Assembly: GCA_937925635.1 (NCBI GenBank)
Contig: CALALX010000081.1
Location: 1-6,733, forward strand
Source: an uncultured Caulobacter sp.
GTDB taxonomy: Bacteria; Pseudomonadota; Alphaproteobacteria; Caulobacterales; Caulobacteraceae
DNA length: 6,733 nucleotides
Direction of reading: 5' to 3'
The translations under genes were made by a program, and so were the position numbers. The first letter of the stretch is position 1. Each line of letters starts with the position of its first letter. Shown piece by piece: positions 5,700-6,733 of this stretch. Below the pieces are notes generated by a model. It ran no database searches and was not told where the DNA came from. It saw only the letters and a program-made list of their open reading frames with translations.

Positions 5700-6203
5700 T
5701 CAGATCTTGACGGTGGCGTGCTGGTCCTCTCGCCGCCGTCCCTGGGTCGCGCGCATGGCGTCGACGCGACGGCGGCGACAGGGTCCGAAGAAGTCCGCCG
5801 TCCTGACGAAATCGCGCGGGTGCAGGATGACCGCTTCGAGCCGCCGGGCGATCGTGGTCGCGGATACGGGCTTGGTCAGGAATTCGGTGGCGCCGCGATC
5901 GCGGGCCTCGGTCAGGCGCTTCATGTCGCTGTGGCCGGTCAGCATGATCACCGGGGTGAAGCACCAGGGCTCGGGCAGCGCGCGCAGCGCGCTCAGGAAA
6001 TCCAGCCCGTTCACCCGCGGCATCTCATAGTCGCAGAAGATGATGTCGGGCTTGACCGTCCGCACGGCCTCAAGGCCGCGCGCGCCATCGGGCGCGAAAT
6101 GCCGATCACGGACACCCAACCCGGACAGAACCGCGCCGAGGATGGACCGCATCTGGGCGTTGTCGTCGATCACCAGGGTTCTGAGTCTGCCGAGCCCGCT
6201 CAC
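5700..6203 (-). CDS. Single-domain response regulator (CheY-like receiver) with basic C-terminal tail
   Basis: 167 aa. Residues 7-127 are a receiver domain: acidic Mg-binding pair D13-D14 (VIDDNAQMR), phosphoacceptor D58 (IIFCDYEMPRVNG), switch Thr89 (IMLTGHSD) and invariant Lys111 (LTKPVS). No DNA-binding or enzymatic output domain follows. Instead there is a tail of about 38 residues with FFGPCRRRR (138-146) and further Arg/Lys-rich sequence. Known for the family: phosphorylated by a histidine kinase or phosphotransfer protein, with output by protein-protein contact. The start is GTG at 6203 with GGAGG 8 nt upstream, so translation initiation looks efficient despite the rare start. On the minus strand the gene lies 106 bases downstream of another receiver that may be the end of a hybrid kinase, so the two are candidate phosphorelay partners. 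No adaptation, motility or cell-cycle role can be assigned from sequence alone. Confidence 0.9.
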   Translation of the reverse strand: MSGLGRLRTLVIDDNAQMRSILGAVLSGLGVRDRHFAPDGARGLEAVRTVKPDIIFCDYEMPRVNGLDFLSALRALPEPWCFTPVIMLTGHSDMKRLTEARDRGATEFLTKPVSATTIARRLEAVILHPRDFVRTADFFGPCRRRRVDAMRATQGRRREDQHATVKI

Positions 6204-6211
6204 CGGAAAGG

Positions 6212-6216
6212 CCTCC
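6212..6216 (-). promoter_or_regulatory. Ribosome binding site supporting the GTG start of the response regulator
   Basis: GGAGG on the minus strand lies 8 nt before the GTG at 6203. No in-frame ATG near the receiver N-terminus competes with it. Confidence 0.65.
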
Positions 6217-6264
6217 GTAAACGCTCAAGGTAGTCGCATGGCGCGCGGGAGGGACGGCGTATTG

Positions 6265-6279
6265 CGCCCAATTTGGGCG
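6265..6279. promoter_or_regulatory. Interrupted palindrome between the two receiver genes
   Basis: CGCCCAA-T-TTGGGCG is a perfect 7+7 palindrome around one base, in the 106-base gap between the stop at 6310 and the response regulator start at 6203. It could be an operator, or a small hairpin (5-bp GC stem, 5-nt loop) in the intergenic RNA. No T-run follows on the minus strand, so it is not a standard terminator. Its function is unknown. Confidence 0.35.
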
Positions 6280-6309
6280 GTTTGAGACGAATTGACACCG
6301 GCGTCGGTC

Positions 6310-6733
6310 TCAGGCGGCGACGGAATCCGCTTCACCGCCCGACAGGGCCGCTTCCAGCGCCTCCAGCATGCGCTCGGCCTTGATCGGCTTTTCGACCACA
6401 TCGTTCATGCCGGCCTCGATGTAGGCGCGGACGTCTTCCGGATCGGCGTTGGCGGTCAGGGCGATGATCGGCGTCCGCGAGGCGGGGCCCTCGAGCGCGC
6501 GGATGGCCCGCGTGGCGGCCACCCCGTCCATGCGCGGCATCTTGATGTCCATCAGGATCAGGTCGAAGGACCGCGCCTGCACCGCCTCCAGCGCCTCGAC
6601 CCCGTCGACGGCCTGTTCGGAGGTGCAATCGAACATCTCGCACAGGGCTTCGGCGACCATTCGGTTGGTGGCGTTGTCGTCGACGATCAGGACATGCGCC
6701 GCGCGCATCGGGCCGTCGCCGGCGGGCGTCGCC
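6310..6733 (-). CDS. Receiver domain, probably the C-terminus of a hybrid sensor histidine kinase (partial, cut by window edge)
   Basis: From the in-frame ATG at 6708, 132 aa can be read. They form a complete receiver domain: D10-D11 in VLIVDDNATNRMVAEAL, phosphoacceptor D54 in LILMDIKMPRMDG, Thr85 in IIALTAN, and Lys107 in VEKPIK. VDDNATNR...DIKMPRMDG...ALTAN is the wording typical of receiver domains fused to the C-terminus of hybrid histidine kinases. The reading frame stays open for the 25 bases from 6709 to the edge (Pro/Gly/Ala-rich, linker-like), and there is no Shine-Dalgarno before the ATG at 6708. I therefore infer that this is the tail of a longer kinase rather than a free-standing regulator, though a free-standing protein starting at 6708 is possible. 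Known role: accepts phosphate from the kinase core and passes it to an Hpt protein or back. It is upstream of, and in the same orientation as, the single-domain regulator at 5700-6203. Confidence 0.8.
   Translation of the reverse strand, partial: ATPAGDGPMRAAHVLIVDDNATNRMVAEALCEMFDCTSEQAVDGVEALEAVQARSFDLILMDIKMPRMDGVAATRAIRALEGPASRTPIIALTANADPEDVRAYIEAGMNDVVEKPIKAERMLEALEAALSGGEADSVAA

Noticed and set aside
5572..5964. Minus-strand open frame (130 aa) ending in a GAGSNRRPVGYESTALT-type peptide
   Set aside because: Its C-terminus is the reverse complement of the tRNA and the rest overlaps the response regulator in another frame. It is a known kind of artefact.
6292..6297. Perfect TTGACA hexamer on the plus strand near the end of the receiver gene
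   Set aside because: No suitable -10 box lies at the right distance and no plus-strand gene follows, so it is probably chance.

Overview
The window is high-GC DNA with dense coding on both strands, and it looks like an alphaproteobacterial chromosome, most likely Caulobacterales (Caulobacter, Phenylobacterium or Brevundimonas relatives). That placement is an inference from protein style, the two hairpin-rich intergenic repeats and the paired receiver proteins. No 16S or other marker gene is present.

Layout. Positions 16-1128 (+) encode an FAD-dependent oxidoreductase of the L-2-hydroxyglutarate oxidase family. It converges on a PQQ-type sugar dehydrogenase lipoprotein (1302-2513, -). The 173 bases between the two stop codons are entirely filled by an inverted-repeat element whose arms differ by compensatory changes. 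Upstream of the lipoprotein, a second inverted-repeat element (2561-2664) separates it from a two-gene unit on the minus strand: a GT4-type glycosyltransferase (4419-5447), then a glutamine-hydrolysing asparagine synthase-like amidotransferase (2689-4419), joined by a TGATG stop/start overlap. Divergent from this unit is a tRNA with anticodon CAT (5561-5637, +), with its own promoter-like sequence and terminator hairpin. The right end holds a single-domain response regulator (5700-6203, -) and a second receiver domain (6310 to the edge, -), which is probably the C-terminus of a hybrid histidine kinase cut by the window.

How the genes may work together. The glycosyltransferase and amidotransferase are translationally coupled and may act in one surface-glycan pathway, possibly amidating a sugar acid. 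The hybrid kinase end and the downstream single receiver have the order expected of a phosphorelay pair. The FAD oxidoreductase and the PQQ dehydrogenase lipoprotein are convergent, so their adjacency implies no shared regulation.

No wholly new multi-gene system is evident. The best unexplained signals are structural: the covarying arms of the 1129-1301 element, and an 18-bp helix predicted between the leader and trailer of the tRNA precursor.
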